Source: Papio anubis (taxonomy: Eukaryota; Chordata; Mammalia; Primates; Cercopithecidae). Taken from it: DNA of 64,000 nt. The position numbers and the translations under genes are program-made. The stretch is taken from positions 98,654,043-98,718,042 of the forward strand of contig NC_044981.1 in assembly GCF_008728515.1 (NCBI RefSeq), written 5' to 3'. This document shows, in pieces, positions 35,881 through 46,490 of this stretch (positions within the stretch are counted from its first letter, which is position 1; every line of letters begins with the position of its first letter). The notes beneath the pieces are model-generated. The model did no database searches. It was not told the DNA's origin and saw only the letters and a program-made list of their open reading frames with translations.

Positions 35881-36097
35881 AAGCCTGGACAACATGGTGA
35901 AATCCTATCTCTACTAAAAATACAAAATTAGCCAGGCGTGCTGGCATTCGCCTGTAATCCCAGCTACTCAGGAGGCTGAGGCAGGAGAATCACTTGGCCT
36001 CAGAAGGTGAAGGTTGCAGTGAGCCGAGATCACACCATTGCACTCCAGTCTGAGCAACAACAGCGAAACTCCATCAAAATAAATAAATAAATAAAAT
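35881..36097 (+). mobile_element. AluS, 5'-truncated
   Basis: Sense Alu beginning inside the left arm ('agcctggacaacatggtgaa') with a complete right arm ('tgcagtgagccgagatcaca') and a tail of AAAT units (36,077-36,095). It is inserted in L1M ORF2. About the first 70 bases of Alu are missing. Confidence 0.92.
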
Positions 36098-36213
36098 GAA
36101 TTATAAAGATAAGAAGAAAAATCTATAAAATAGAAATGGAACAAATGGTAAATTAATAAAATTCTAACCTGGTTCTTTTATTAAAATGATAAGCATCTAG
36201 CTAGATTTATCAA

Positions 36214-36249
36214 GGAAAGAGAGAGAGTCAGAGAGAGAGAGAGAGAGCG
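36214..36249 (+). repeat. (GA)n microsatellite
   Basis: GA units interrupted once by 'gtca', inside L1M ORF2-derived sequence. Confidence 0.9.
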
Positions 36250-37165
36250 TGCAGATATGAAGAACAACATTAAAATCGAAAATGCATACATCACTACAAA
36301 TTCTATATTTCTTGGATGGATAATAAACAAATATTATGGACAACTTAATGTCAATGAGTTTGACAAACTAAATAAAATTTACAGATTTTTTTGAAAAACT
36401 CAAATTTCAAAAGGATATTCAACAAAAAGAATCTGAATGTTCCTATATTAACATAAGAAATTAATTTTGTATTTATTGTTATTACCATACAACAATACCC
36501 TAGACCCAGATTATTTCACTGAACAATTTTCTTAAACATTAGAAGAAGTTACGAAACTAACAAAACTCTTCTGAAAATCAAGGGGGAGGAAAGAACTCCT
36601 GATTGGTTTTGTGAAGTCAGTATTAACCTATGTCCAAAACAGACAAAAAATCATTACAAGAAAAGAGGCTACATATCTATTTTCCGCATAAACTTCATGG
36701 AGCAAACATATTTCACCATTTTTAGCAGGAAGATTCCAATAGTATATAAAATCATCATACTTCATAATAAAGTATATTTTATTGAAGAAAAGTGTAATTG
36801 TTTTAATAAACAAAATCAGTCCATGTAATTCATTGTACTAAATTAAAAATGGAGAAAATTTTTATGATATTTTAATATACAGAGAAATACTGTTTGAGTA
36901 TTAAATTCAAATATTTGCTCATTTATGATAAAATTCGTCAACAAACGAAACATAGAAGACAGCATCTTCAACTCAATTAAACGATTCTATGAAAATAGTA
37001 CCACTAACAGTGTACTCAAATGTGAAAAGCTCATATTTTGACATTAAGTTCATCAAAAAATGCAAGGATGCATTGTATCACCCCTTCAACTCAACACTGT
37101 ATTGGACATTAGATAACTGCAATAGGACAAGAGAAGAAAAATTAAAGCATTAAAACTGGGCAAAA

Positions 37166-37480
37166 GACCTGGCGCTGTGGCTCATGCCTGTCATCCCAGC
37201 ACTTTGGGAGGCCAAGGTGAGTGGATGAGGAGGTCAGGAGATCGAGACCATAGTGGCCAACATGGTGAAACCCCCTCTCTACTAAAAATACAAAAATTAG
37301 CTGGGCATGGTGGCGCACGCCTTTAATCCCAGCTACTCGGGAGGACTGAGGCAGGAGAACTGCTTGAACTGGGACCCGGGAGGCAGAGGTTGCAGTGAGT
37401 CGAGATTGCGCCACTGCACTTCAACCTGGGCTACAGAGCGAGATTCCATCAAAAAAAAAAAGAAAAGAAAAAAGAAAAAA
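37166..37480 (+). mobile_element. AluS, full length, sense
   Basis: Starts 'gacctggcgctgtggctcat' and ends with an A-rich tail containing G interruptions (37,451-37,480). The right arm has a small insertion ('gaactgggacccgggaggca' near 37,366). It separates the two long L1M elements, being inserted just after the L1M RT-region text ending 'aaaactgg'. Open frames at 37,142-37,414 (minus) and 37,307-37,555 (plus) derive from Alu. Confidence 0.94.
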
Positions 37481-39439
37481 GAACATAAACATAAGAAAAC
37501 CCTAAAAGGAGGAGAAGAAAAACCGACGATGGACTTTGAGACCTCAATGAAATGAGAGGGGTGAATTCACTGGGTTTTCTGTTTGCCTTCTATATTCCAG
37601 ACTTGTAACTGAGGATGCAGACACAAAATTCTCCCTAACTATCTGCTTTCAGTAGCAAAAAGAGAGGAAAAGGAGCAGCTAACAAGACAGAAATCTTTTA
37701 AACAACAGCCATTCTATTTCAGCTAATCACAGGGGTGGAGGTTGGGGAGAAACCTGTGCTTCCATCCTCAGCCACTCCAGAAAAAGGCTATGTGGGGAGA
37801 CTAGACACCCAAACTAGCAAGGCTGTATCAAACTTTCCCAATACTTCTGAGAGTCGTATCAGAAAAGGACAAGTAGGAAGTTGAGACTTTTATCCCCAGT
37901 GGCCACTGATGCAACTCTTTCTTAATTTGGTATCAGTGTAACCATGCAGGAATCCTGGACTTTCATATACACCCAGGAGCAACGTGTCATTCCTCCCCAT
38001 CCATGTAGTGTTGGCAAAAGAGTATTAGGTATTTTACCTCAGCCCAGTGGTAATAACGCTAGCCCATCATGGTGTTATTCAAGAGATGTGGCCAGCCAGA
38101 ATTTTCACTTCCACCAAGACATAATGAGAAGCTCCCACCTCTGTTATCAGTGGAAGCCAAACGGGGACCTTGGACTTCTAACACCATATGGCAATAATGA
38201 GGCAGAGCCTCTTTTTTTCCTGCCAAACCAATGTTACAAAAAAATTCCAGTTGAAACATGAGGTTTAAGTAAGATCCAGGATCTCACAACACAATAGCAA
38301 ATATGTACAGATTTCAATTGGAAATCATCTAACATACCAAAATCCGGGAATCTCTGAAACTGAATATATATATAAAAATCAATAGATTCAACCTCAAGGT
38401 GTTGGAGATATTGTAATTACCTGAGAAAGATTTTAAACCAACCATAATAAAAATGTTTCAATAAACAGTTATTAAAATGCTTGAAACATAAAAAATAAAA
38501 AGCCTAATAAAGAAATATAAAGTCTCAGCAAAGAAATAAAAGATAAAAAGAAGAGTGAATAAACATTTTAAAATAAAAACTACTGAATGGAAATAAATGT
38601 GAAAATGAAAATATAGCACATCATAATATGTAAGATACAGCCAAAGCACTGCTGAGAAGTTTAGTCTTAACTTTATGCATAAGAAAAATAAATGAAGTCA
38701 GTCAGTAATCTAAGCTTCAAGAATCGAGTGAAAGAAGAGTAAAACCAACCCAAACAAGCAGAAGAAAAGAAATAAGATCAGAAATAAATAAAATGTAAAA
38801 CAGAAACAACAGAGAAAATCAATGAAACAAAGAGCGGATTTATTGAAAAGATTAAAAATGTTGTCAATAAAAATGTAAAATCTTTAACAAGAATAACAAA
38901 CATACAAAAAAAGAGACAAGACACCAATCACCAGTAACAAGAATGAAACAGAAGGTATCACTATAGACCTTACCGACATTAAAATGCTAATTAGGGAGAA
39001 CTACTCATAAATCTGACAACTGAGATTAAATATATTAATTCAATAAGAAACACAGTCACAACGTACCCAATATTAAAGAGGTTATTTTAATAGCTCTATA
39101 TTTACTAAGAACACTTAATTTCTTAAAAATGAAAATACACTCAAGACATCTCCAGGCTCAAATTATTCCTTTAGAAAATTGTACCTAATGTTTAAAGATT
39201 TAATAACAATTCTAAACAGTATTTTCCCAAAAAAGAAAGATGAAATAATATTCTCAAATTTATTTTATATAGTATTACCCTGACATGCAAACCAGACAAA
39301 AGCAATGCAAAAATAGAAAAAAGAAAAGAAAAACAACAGAAAAATATTTGTCATGAATATAGATTTTTAAAAATATTTAAAAATTATTAGCATATAGAAT
39401 TCAGCAACATATAAAAAGGATTATACACCATAAGTGTAC

Positions 39440-39795
39440 CTGCCCATTTTATGATTTTTATGCCACTATAAAATAATACCTGAGAATAAGTAATTTGTAA
39501 TAAACAGAAATGTATTTGGCTTATGGTTCTAAAGTCTGGGAAGTCCAAGATCTAGGAGTACATTCTGTGAGGGATTTCTTGCTGCATCTTCCCATGATAA
39601 AATGTGTAAGGGCAAAAAAGCATGGAGGCAAGTGGGTGTCAAATTCACTTTTACAACAAAGTCAGTCATTCATTCATGAGTGCAGAGCCCTCATGAGCTA
39701 ATCATCTTTTATAAGTTTCCACCATTTAATACCATTGCATTGGGGATTAAGATTCTAACGCCTGAATTTTGAGGAACACATTCAAACTCTAGCAA
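39440..39795 (-). mobile_element. MLT1-type MaLR LTR, antisense
   Basis: Reads as the complement of an old MaLR LTR: 'aaataatacctgagaataag' at 39,471, 'ggcttatggttctaaagtct' at 39,518, 'cattcatgagtgcagagccc' at 39,671 and end 'cattcaaactctagca' at 39,780. It splits L1M ORF2. The plus-strand open frame at 39,510-39,701 is a by-product. Subtype not determined. Confidence 0.68.
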
Positions 39796-40044
39796 TGACC
39801 CACTGGGGTATATTCCAGGGATGCAAGATTTGCTCAATATTAGAAAAAAATTAATGTAGTTTATTATTTGAACAAGCTAAATAATAATTTTAAAAAAAGT
39901 GATATTTTGAATTGATGCAGATAAACCATTCTTAAGAATTCAATATCCATACCTGGTAAATATTCTAAAAACAACAAGAATAGCAAAGGCCATCCTCAAC
40001 TTTATAGAGAATACAATTAAAAAATAAAAACTAATATTATTGCT

Positions 40045-40493
40045 GTGCTTTGTATGTGGTTTGTCCCTACCAAGCCTCATTTTTCAATCTGATCCTGAAT
40101 GTGGCAGTTTTGAAGGATGGGGCCTCGAAGGAGGTCTTTTAATCATGGAGCAGATCCCTCATGAGTATTAATGCTCTCCTACAGGGGTGAGCAGATAGTC
40201 ACTGTCTTGGGAATAGGTTAATTCCCAAGAGAGCGGGTTGTTAAAATGGTCTTGCTTCCTCAGTTTCTCTTGTTTCCTTCCTTGCCATGTGATCTCTTTG
40301 CACATACCCTCACCTTTTTGGCTTTCCACCATGAGTGAAAGCAGCATGATGCTCTCACCCAAAGCCAAATAAATAATGGCACCATGCTTCTTGTACTTCC
40401 GAGCCTGCAGAACTAAATAAACCTCTTTTCTTTATAAATTGCCCAGCCTTAGATATTCTGTTAGAGTAACACAAAATGGACTAAGGAAATTAT
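40045..40493 (+). mobile_element. MLT1-type MaLR LTR, sense
   Basis: Sense LTR with 'gaaggatggggcctcgaagg' at 40,112, 'gcagatccctcatgagtatt' at 40,150, 'ccttgccatgtgatctcttt' near 40,281, 'ctaaataaacctcttttctt' at 40,413 and an end near 'aaaatggactaagg'. It lies in the same L1M only 250 bp from an antisense relative. The minus-strand open frame at 40,168-40,368 is a by-product. Confidence 0.7.
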
Positions 40494-41386
40494 AATGCTA
40501 AAAGACTGCATTCCCCTAAAATCATGAACAAGGCAAAGATATTTGCTATCTCACTGCTAGTATTCAATATACTACTATTGGAATCTCTAGCCAGCGCAAT
40601 AAAGCAATAGAGAAAATAGTATACATATAGGAATGAAGAAACAAAATTGCCTCATTTGCAGATGACATGATTATCTATGCAGAAAATATTAAGGAATCTA
40701 CAAATACCTCCTAAAAATGAAAAATGAGTTCAGCACATCACACAATACAAGATAAACAAAACCATTGTTTTTCTAGATATTAGCAGGAAAACAGGTACCA
40801 AATTTAAAAGTACTATACCTTTTATAATCACTAAGGGAATGAAATGGGCATAAATCTAACAAGCTATTGAAAGACTTGTATACTAAAAACTACATAACGT
40901 TGATGAAAGAAATAAAATACAAATAAATGGGAAAACATACCATGTTTATAAGTTGGAAAACTCAGTGAAGATATCAATTTTCTATAAATTAATATACAGG
41001 CTGAATACAGTCCTATCAAACATTCATCTACTTTTAGAAATATAGAGACTATTATAAAACATGTATGAAAAGACAAGTAACTAAAATAGCTAGCATAGAA
41101 TTTAAAAGAAGAATAAAATGAGAGAAATCTGTTTACCAAAATTTAAGATTTTTTATATAGCAACAATAATCAAGCCTTTTTGATATTGAGGGAGAGAGAG
41201 AACCATAGGCCAATGGAATGGAATAGCAAACCAAGATTTAGATCTATTAAAAAATATGAGAAATCTAGTTTTCACAATGTCTCAAAAGCAATTGAGTAGA
41301 GAAAAGATAGTAGCAAATGGTGCTGGAGCAATTGGATATCCACAAGCAAGGAAAAAAAAACTTAAAAAATGAAAAGAAAAGAGTGA

Positions 41387-41491
41387 ACAAAGAAAGAAAG
41401 AAAGAATGAAAGAGAGAGAGAGGAAGGAAGGAAGGAAGGAAGGAAGGAAGGAAGGAAGGAGGGAAGGAAGGAAGGAGGGAAGGAAGGAAGG
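41387..41491 (+). repeat. (GAAA)n-(GA)n-(GGAA)n microsatellite
   Basis: AAAGA units at 41,387-41,410, GA units to 41,420, then GGAA units to 41,491 with two GGGA interruptions. It gives the Phe/Leu/Pro/Ser-rich and Lys/Glu/Gly/Arg-rich open frames on the two strands. Such a tract is expected to vary in length between individuals. Confidence 0.97.
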
Positions 41492-43644
41492 CATTTCAAT
41501 TAATCTATCACACTGCCAAATTTCTGAAAATAGATCCAAAGATAATTATATCTTTTTACAACATCAAATAATAATGAACTATGTATGTGTAGTAGAGTGA
41601 TCATTTTCCAAACATATGCCTAAATGAAGCATAATGGCACATATAGAGCCATGATTGAGATGATATCTACTTTTCTTTAAGTTATGATGTGTTAATATTG
41701 TGTCAACATATCTAGTCTTCTATTCATCACCGTGAAATACTATGTGCTACATTTTCTTTGGTTAATTAAAATACATTTATCTATTACTAATATTTTGCTA
41801 ACTTAAAATACCAAATACAACTGGTGTTTCAAGTTGTAGGAAACATAGCTTCTAAATTAACATATTTTAAAAAGTGTGAATAATGGATTGCTAAAGCCAT
41901 TAGTACAAACTCACTCATAAAAGAGATTGTGGTTTATAAACTAATAGCATAAGGTTTAGAGTGGTCAGCCCCCTGGTATTTCCAACTGAAGGTTCTGCTT
42001 CTGACATTAAAAATAAAGGGTAATTTCTGTATGAAGTTACATAATACTGAATATCAGCCTCAAATGTTTTGAGATGCATGCCAAACATTGTAAATTGTCT
42101 GCATAATATTTTTCTGGTTGATCATTTCATAAAAGAATCTAATTGAGAAAATGAACAATCGATACTTATGACCTGCTGTCAAAATTTTCTTTCTTATTAA
42201 AATTTACGTTTAACTTATGTATTCAATGGATATAAAGCAAGTAACAACAATATTTTTGCATTTGTTCAAGGTAATATTGATAAATGACTAAAAAATTGTC
42301 TCTCAAGTAGTCTCTTTTCTCCAGGAAATCCAGGATAATAGGAGGCACTCTGCAAATAAATGAATAATCATGTTTAAATGTAATAATTGTGTAAAGTTGC
42401 ATAAATGAAGAAGTAACCAATTCAGGCTGTAGAAAATTAAGACTTACATGCTGATTAGAAATTTGAGTGTTTTGTTTGGAAATGAGATGTAAGTTATGAA
42501 GATCAAACTGGGAAAATTAAATAGATCTAGCTGTGAATATATTGAAAGTCAGGCTTAGGAAAACTGGAGCAAAATAAGCCATCTAATAGTTTGAAGTCAG
42601 AGAGGACTTCCTTTCTTAAATGAATGTTTAGAAAAATTCATTCTGACAGAAATGTGGAAGATGGATTGGAGGGGCAATATACTAGAGTCAGTAAGAGCAG
42701 TTATATATACTCCACTGTGAAGGTAGACTTTCTATATCCAGGAAGTCAATTGGCTTTCACTTAACATATAGGTAAATGAAAGAGAGAACCATCTCATTAT
42801 CAGCTAGGTTGATCTGTACTGAGTCATCTTGATAGTTTTTGCTTATGATGAGAAGCCTCTTGATTTATTTAAGTCAGCATTACATTTCTCCCTTGACACT
42901 ACTTCACTTCTCGTATGTTCCCGTGTTTGAAAAACGAGTAACACAGGCACCCTTTCCATAAGGCCTTACCACTAGAAAACCTTTGCCTAAGAGAGCAGCC
43001 ACAGCTGGTTTTTAAGTTCATAGCTCAAAACTCACATAAAGTGGACTTGGCAGGATTTTGCTTAGGAGTTGCAGAATTAAACTTACTGGCTTGTGTGAAA
43101 TTTGATTAACTGAAATCTCATCAGTCCTCCTGTTGACCACATCCCCAGAAACAGCCAGCTAGACTCCTGGGCAGCTATGTGTCGAAGCAGAACTGAGCCA
43201 GCTGTCAGCTTGCTCACAGAAGGGGACTCTCCACAGTGGAATACAGCTCTTTTAGCAAAAGCAGCACTGCCTCAGAGTGCATACCCAGCCTTAATGAATC
43301 CATGAACTGGCAGCTCTTTGGTCTCACATTCTATTTTTTTTTTTTTTTTTTTTAACATTTAGTAAATCTATTTTGTTCTGGTAAAAGAGGCTGGAAAGGT
43401 TGCTTTAATTTTCAGATACTGGGAATAGTAACACCTTACAAAATCCAGAGATGTTACTTGTGTAAATCAGACACAAAGGGATTTGATTATAATCTCTTGC
43501 TCAAGGCAGAATGGCCTCAAAAAGACCAGTCTGATTCCCCACTTCATTCTGACAGCCAACTCATAGATGCAAATAATGGAACTGGAAATGTGGATACAGG
43601 ACACCTAGTAAGATTTGTCAAAGGCCTTTAAAAAGGATGACTGT
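41492..43644. other. Unassigned DNA; GC-richer part at 42,880-43,330
   Basis: No repeat recognised except a T tract at 43,336-43,353. The interval 42,880-43,330 is less AT-rich than its neighbours and contains several CAG/CTG-type words without a long open frame. It could be single-copy sequence. The minus-strand open frame at 42,223-42,420 has no domain. Confidence 0.45.
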
Positions 43645-43833
43645 GGCCGGGCGCGGTAGCGGGCGCCTTTAGTCCCAGCTACTTGGGAGGCTGAGGCGGG
43701 AGAATGGCGTGAACCCGGGGGGCGGAGCTTGCAGTGAGACGAGATCGCACCACTGCACTCTAGCCTGGGAGACACAGTGAGACTCCGTCTCAAAAAAAAA
43801 AAAAATAAAAATAAAAAAAATAAAAAAATAAAA
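43645..43833 (+). mobile_element. AluY with internal deletion of most of the left arm, perfect TSD
   Basis: Begins 'ggccgggcgcggtagcgggc': the first 13 or so bases of Alu are followed directly by the start of the right arm ('gggcgcctttagtcccagct'). About 130 bases of the left arm and linker are missing. The rest is close to a young consensus with an A-rich tail containing T interruptions. The 16-bp TSD 'taaaaaggatgactgt' is perfect at 43,629-43,644 and 43,834-43,849, so both outer ends are original. Open frames on the minus strand at 43,605-43,866 are Alu artefacts. Confidence 0.96.
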
Positions 43834-43849
43834 TAAAAAGGATGACTGT

Positions 43850-44839
43850 TTCAAATCAGAGCTCATTTGATTAGTTAGTCAACAATGAAAAGATCATTTT
43901 AAAGATAGCTAAACCTAACCCCTAACGTCACAATTTTCAATTATCATAGCTTATTTGGAGGAAGGAAAATTATCCAATGTGAGTCATTATTTTTATTTTA
44001 GTCATATTTTTCCCCTTGAATCTAATCAAGTCTCTTAGAAATTATAGCATAAAACACATAAAATTAAAAATGGATTAAACTTCGTGGTGTTTCACTACTG
44101 GATTTTATGATAAGTGGTTCCCATATTATATTCAAATTGGTTTTCTTTCTTTAAGGAATCATTAACATGCTGAGAACCAAATCATGTGGTCATAAACAGT
44201 CACTGTGATTGCTACTACATTGTGATTGCTACTAGTTGCTAATGCTGCAAACATAAATTTTTTCTCTAATAAACTTGGAAGAAGGAGACATTGTAATAAA
44301 CTCAAAGCCAGCTGATATAACCACTATTATAACTTGAACTATAACCAAAAATATTATTTATATAATACACATTATGTGATGATTTAGTATGTTGCATCTT
44401 GTTCAAAGGTAACTGAAATGAAATTAATAATCAACCTTGGTCTATTCGCCTAAGGATTCACTAATGTATTTATGAAAACAGAAAGCAAGAGTATAGCTAA
44501 AAGATAATATTTCTAGTCAAATATTTAAAATTCTTTCACATTCTTTTTTATTAATTTCTAAGTGAACTAATATATATCTGTTCTAAATTTGTAAATGTTA
44601 AGATGATAGAAAAAAGTTGTTTTTGTCCAACTTTTTTCTTAGTTCAAGTTGAAATAATAATTTCACATATTCTAAAGATGTCTTACTATCATAGGACAGT
44701 AATGATATATATATGTATATTTAAACATGTATAAATACACATGCACACATATGTATTTTGTGGCACCAATTCAACAGGAATTTGTATGCTGTAAAATTAC
44801 ATAGTTCCTTAATTATTTCATATATCCTTTAACCAATGA
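43850..44839. other. AT-rich DNA with one short tandem duplication
   Basis: No transposon recognised. A short direct duplication 'ctgtgattgctactacat' / 'ttgtgattgctactagtt' lies at about 44,203-44,239. An AT/GT-rich stretch is at 44,705-44,760. Confidence 0.5.
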
Positions 44840-45110
44840 TATTAAAAAGCTAACATTCACTTAGTAGTCACCCCCCACCAAGCTCTATTCAACATTTTGA
44901 GTGTGTAGGAGAGTGGTTACATACACAGAAACATTATGAGGTAGGTTTTAGTCTCACTATTTTTTTAATTTTATAGAACTAAAAATTGAGATACAGAAAG
45001 GTTGGTTGACTTGCCAACTATTTCACAGCTAGTGAGTGGCAGAACTAAACTCCAAATCCAGTCAGTGTGAATATAGTCAAACTGTCTTTCTTATCAAGCT
45101 AATTGAAGAG
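44840..45110 (+). mobile_element. MIR SINE
   Basis: Sense MIR: 'acattatgaggtaggtttta' at 44,931, 'ttgagatacagaaaggttgg' at about 44,986, 'gacttgccaactatttcaca' at 45,008 and 'gctagtgagtggcagaacta' at 45,028, matching the conserved MIR core and its downstream part. Divergence is high as expected for a pre-eutherian element. Confidence 0.72.
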
Positions 45111-46184
45111 TAGAAACTTTCTTTCTTCTTCATATCAGCTTGTTGATTAATAAGGCTTTTGAATGATGTGTGGAAAACTTGAATTTAGGGCCCCTTTGTC
45201 AGTCTCCTGCTTTTCTGAATCTCCTGCAAGCAATCTTCTGACCACTACTTTGAATTTCTGAGAATGACATTATCTAGATACTTGAAGCAATATTACAGTT
45301 GTCAATAAACTTCTAATAAACATCTCAATCAAATAGCTATTTAAAAAATAGTAAAATGCATAAATGTAAATATATTAAATAGGAAACATGGTTATCTTCA
45401 GAAGAAAAATATAAAGTCCTGTGAAGTATCTAAACTCATATAATTGGTTAGAAGTGTGTCACAAATTTGGCTTGGTTCCTAAATAGAAAATCAAACATAA
45501 TTAATATATAAGATTCTCGTAGTCAGTAGGATGAACAAAAACACACAGTGCTCAGAAGAAAGTCGTCTTTTATTGGAACTGAATGATTTTTTTCCAGTAC
45601 CTCATGAATAGCAAAGAATGAACATGGTAGAATAAGTATAATAAAAAGAGCAATTTTTATTTAATTATCACAAAGTAAGTTACTATATAACTTTTAAATA
45701 TATTTTCATTAAATGCATCCTACAATGGAAGAAAGTCATAGTTTTCGATTTTCAATTCTGTAATTATAAGATAAAATGTAAACTCTTTTGAGCAATTATT
45801 CCCATAATATGAAATTTTTACTTTTGAGAAGAATTGGTCACTGAGCTGTTTTCTCTGAAGAACCTGAAGAGGACAGGTTTTTATTGTTAACAACGAGGAA
45901 ACAATGCAGGACTGGTGTCCTTTTATGCAAAAAAAAAAAAAAAAAAAAAGGAAAAAAACGCAACTATCTCCAATGTCTGGTTACTGCTACCTCTCACACG
46001 AATTTGGACCAATGGACTAATTGTGGAAAAGAAGAAAAGATATTGAGGAGACAGTTGTTTATCCAATCCAACACAAAGAAAGATGAATATATTTATGTAC
46101 AAAAGCATAAATAAAATAATTTTGTCTAGATATTTTTAAAAACAATGTGCTAAAAATTACCAGCCGTGGAAAAACAATTTTTTT
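45111..46184. other. Unassigned AT-rich DNA with an A tract
   Basis: Contains a pure A tract at 45,929-45,948. No LINE or processed-transcript sequence recognisable as the source lies upstream of it. Open frames at 45,884-46,114 are produced by the tract and its flanks. Confidence 0.5.
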
Positions 46185-46490
46185 CCTTTTTTTTTTTTTT
46201 TTTTTTTTTGAGATGGAGTCTGGCTCTGTCGCCCAGGCTGGAGGGCAGTGGCGCGATCTAGGCTCACTGGAAGCTGCGCCTCCCGGGTTCATGCCATTCT
46301 CCTGCCTCAGTTGCCGAAGTAGCTAGGACGACAGGTGCCCGCCACCACGCCCGGCTAATTTTTTGTATTTTTAATAGAGACGGGGTTTCACTGTGTTAGC
46401 CAGGATGGTCTCAATCTCCTGACCTTGTGATCCGCCTGCCTCGGCCTCCCAAAGTGCTGGGATTACAGGCATGAGCCACCACGCCCGGCT
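46185..46490 (-). mobile_element. AluY, full length, antisense
   Basis: T tail 46,187-46,209, then 'gagatggagtctggctctgt', 'ggctcactggaagctgcgcc', 'ttttaatagagacggggttt' and end 'gagccaccacgcccggct'. It has modest divergence from AluY. Flanks 'gaaaaacaattttttt' and 'gcaaaaacactttttat' are similar but not a clean TSD. Confidence 0.96.

Larger units (their letters stand above)
30640..37165 (+). mobile_element. Long old L1M element, heavily interrupted
   Basis: Pieces of one sense L1M appear in order between younger insertions: 5'UTR at 30,640-31,082, ORF1 and spacer at 31,424-32,629, ORF2 from 33,907 onward (reverse transcriptase-like text 'tagctagatttatcaaggaa' near 36,200 and 'gcaaggatgcattgtatcac' at 37,063). 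Inserted in it are MST LTR (31,083), MST internal plus LTR (32,630), L1P (34,656), MER2 (35,385), AluS (35,881) and AluS (37,166). All frames are broken. The junction between the 5' and 3' pieces could also be two L1M copies. Minus-strand open frames at 30,514-30,861, 31,617-31,817, 31,944-32,261 and 36,628-36,813 are by-products. Confidence 0.65.
37481..41370 (+). mobile_element. Second old L1M element, interrupted by two MaLR LTRs
   Basis: 37,560-38,270 is 5'UTR-like and GC-richer; 38,720-38,990 matches L1 ORF2 ('gagaaaatcaatgaaacaaa' at 38,812 and 'accagtaacaagaatgaaac' at 38,930). After the LTR at 39,440-39,795 the text resumes 'gacccactgggg...ccagggatgcaagatt' and, after the LTR at 40,045-40,493, 'tgcctcatttgcagatgaca' (40,631), the reverse transcriptase active-site region, and 'aaatggtgctggagcaattg' (41,315). 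It stops near 41,365 at an A/G-rich microsatellite. No frame is intact; the endonuclease part seems absent. The first 80 bases may be Alu tail or flank. Confidence 0.63.

Noticed and set aside
41282..41600. Low-complexity Phe/Leu/Pro/Ser and Lys/Glu/Arg/Gly frames
   Set aside because: Direct translation of the GGAA/GAAA microsatellite.
45884..46114. A tract at 45,929-45,948 as the tail of a processed pseudogene
   Set aside because: The sequence upstream shows no recognisable coding or transcript sequence and there is no clear TSD; the frame's Lys run is just the A tract.
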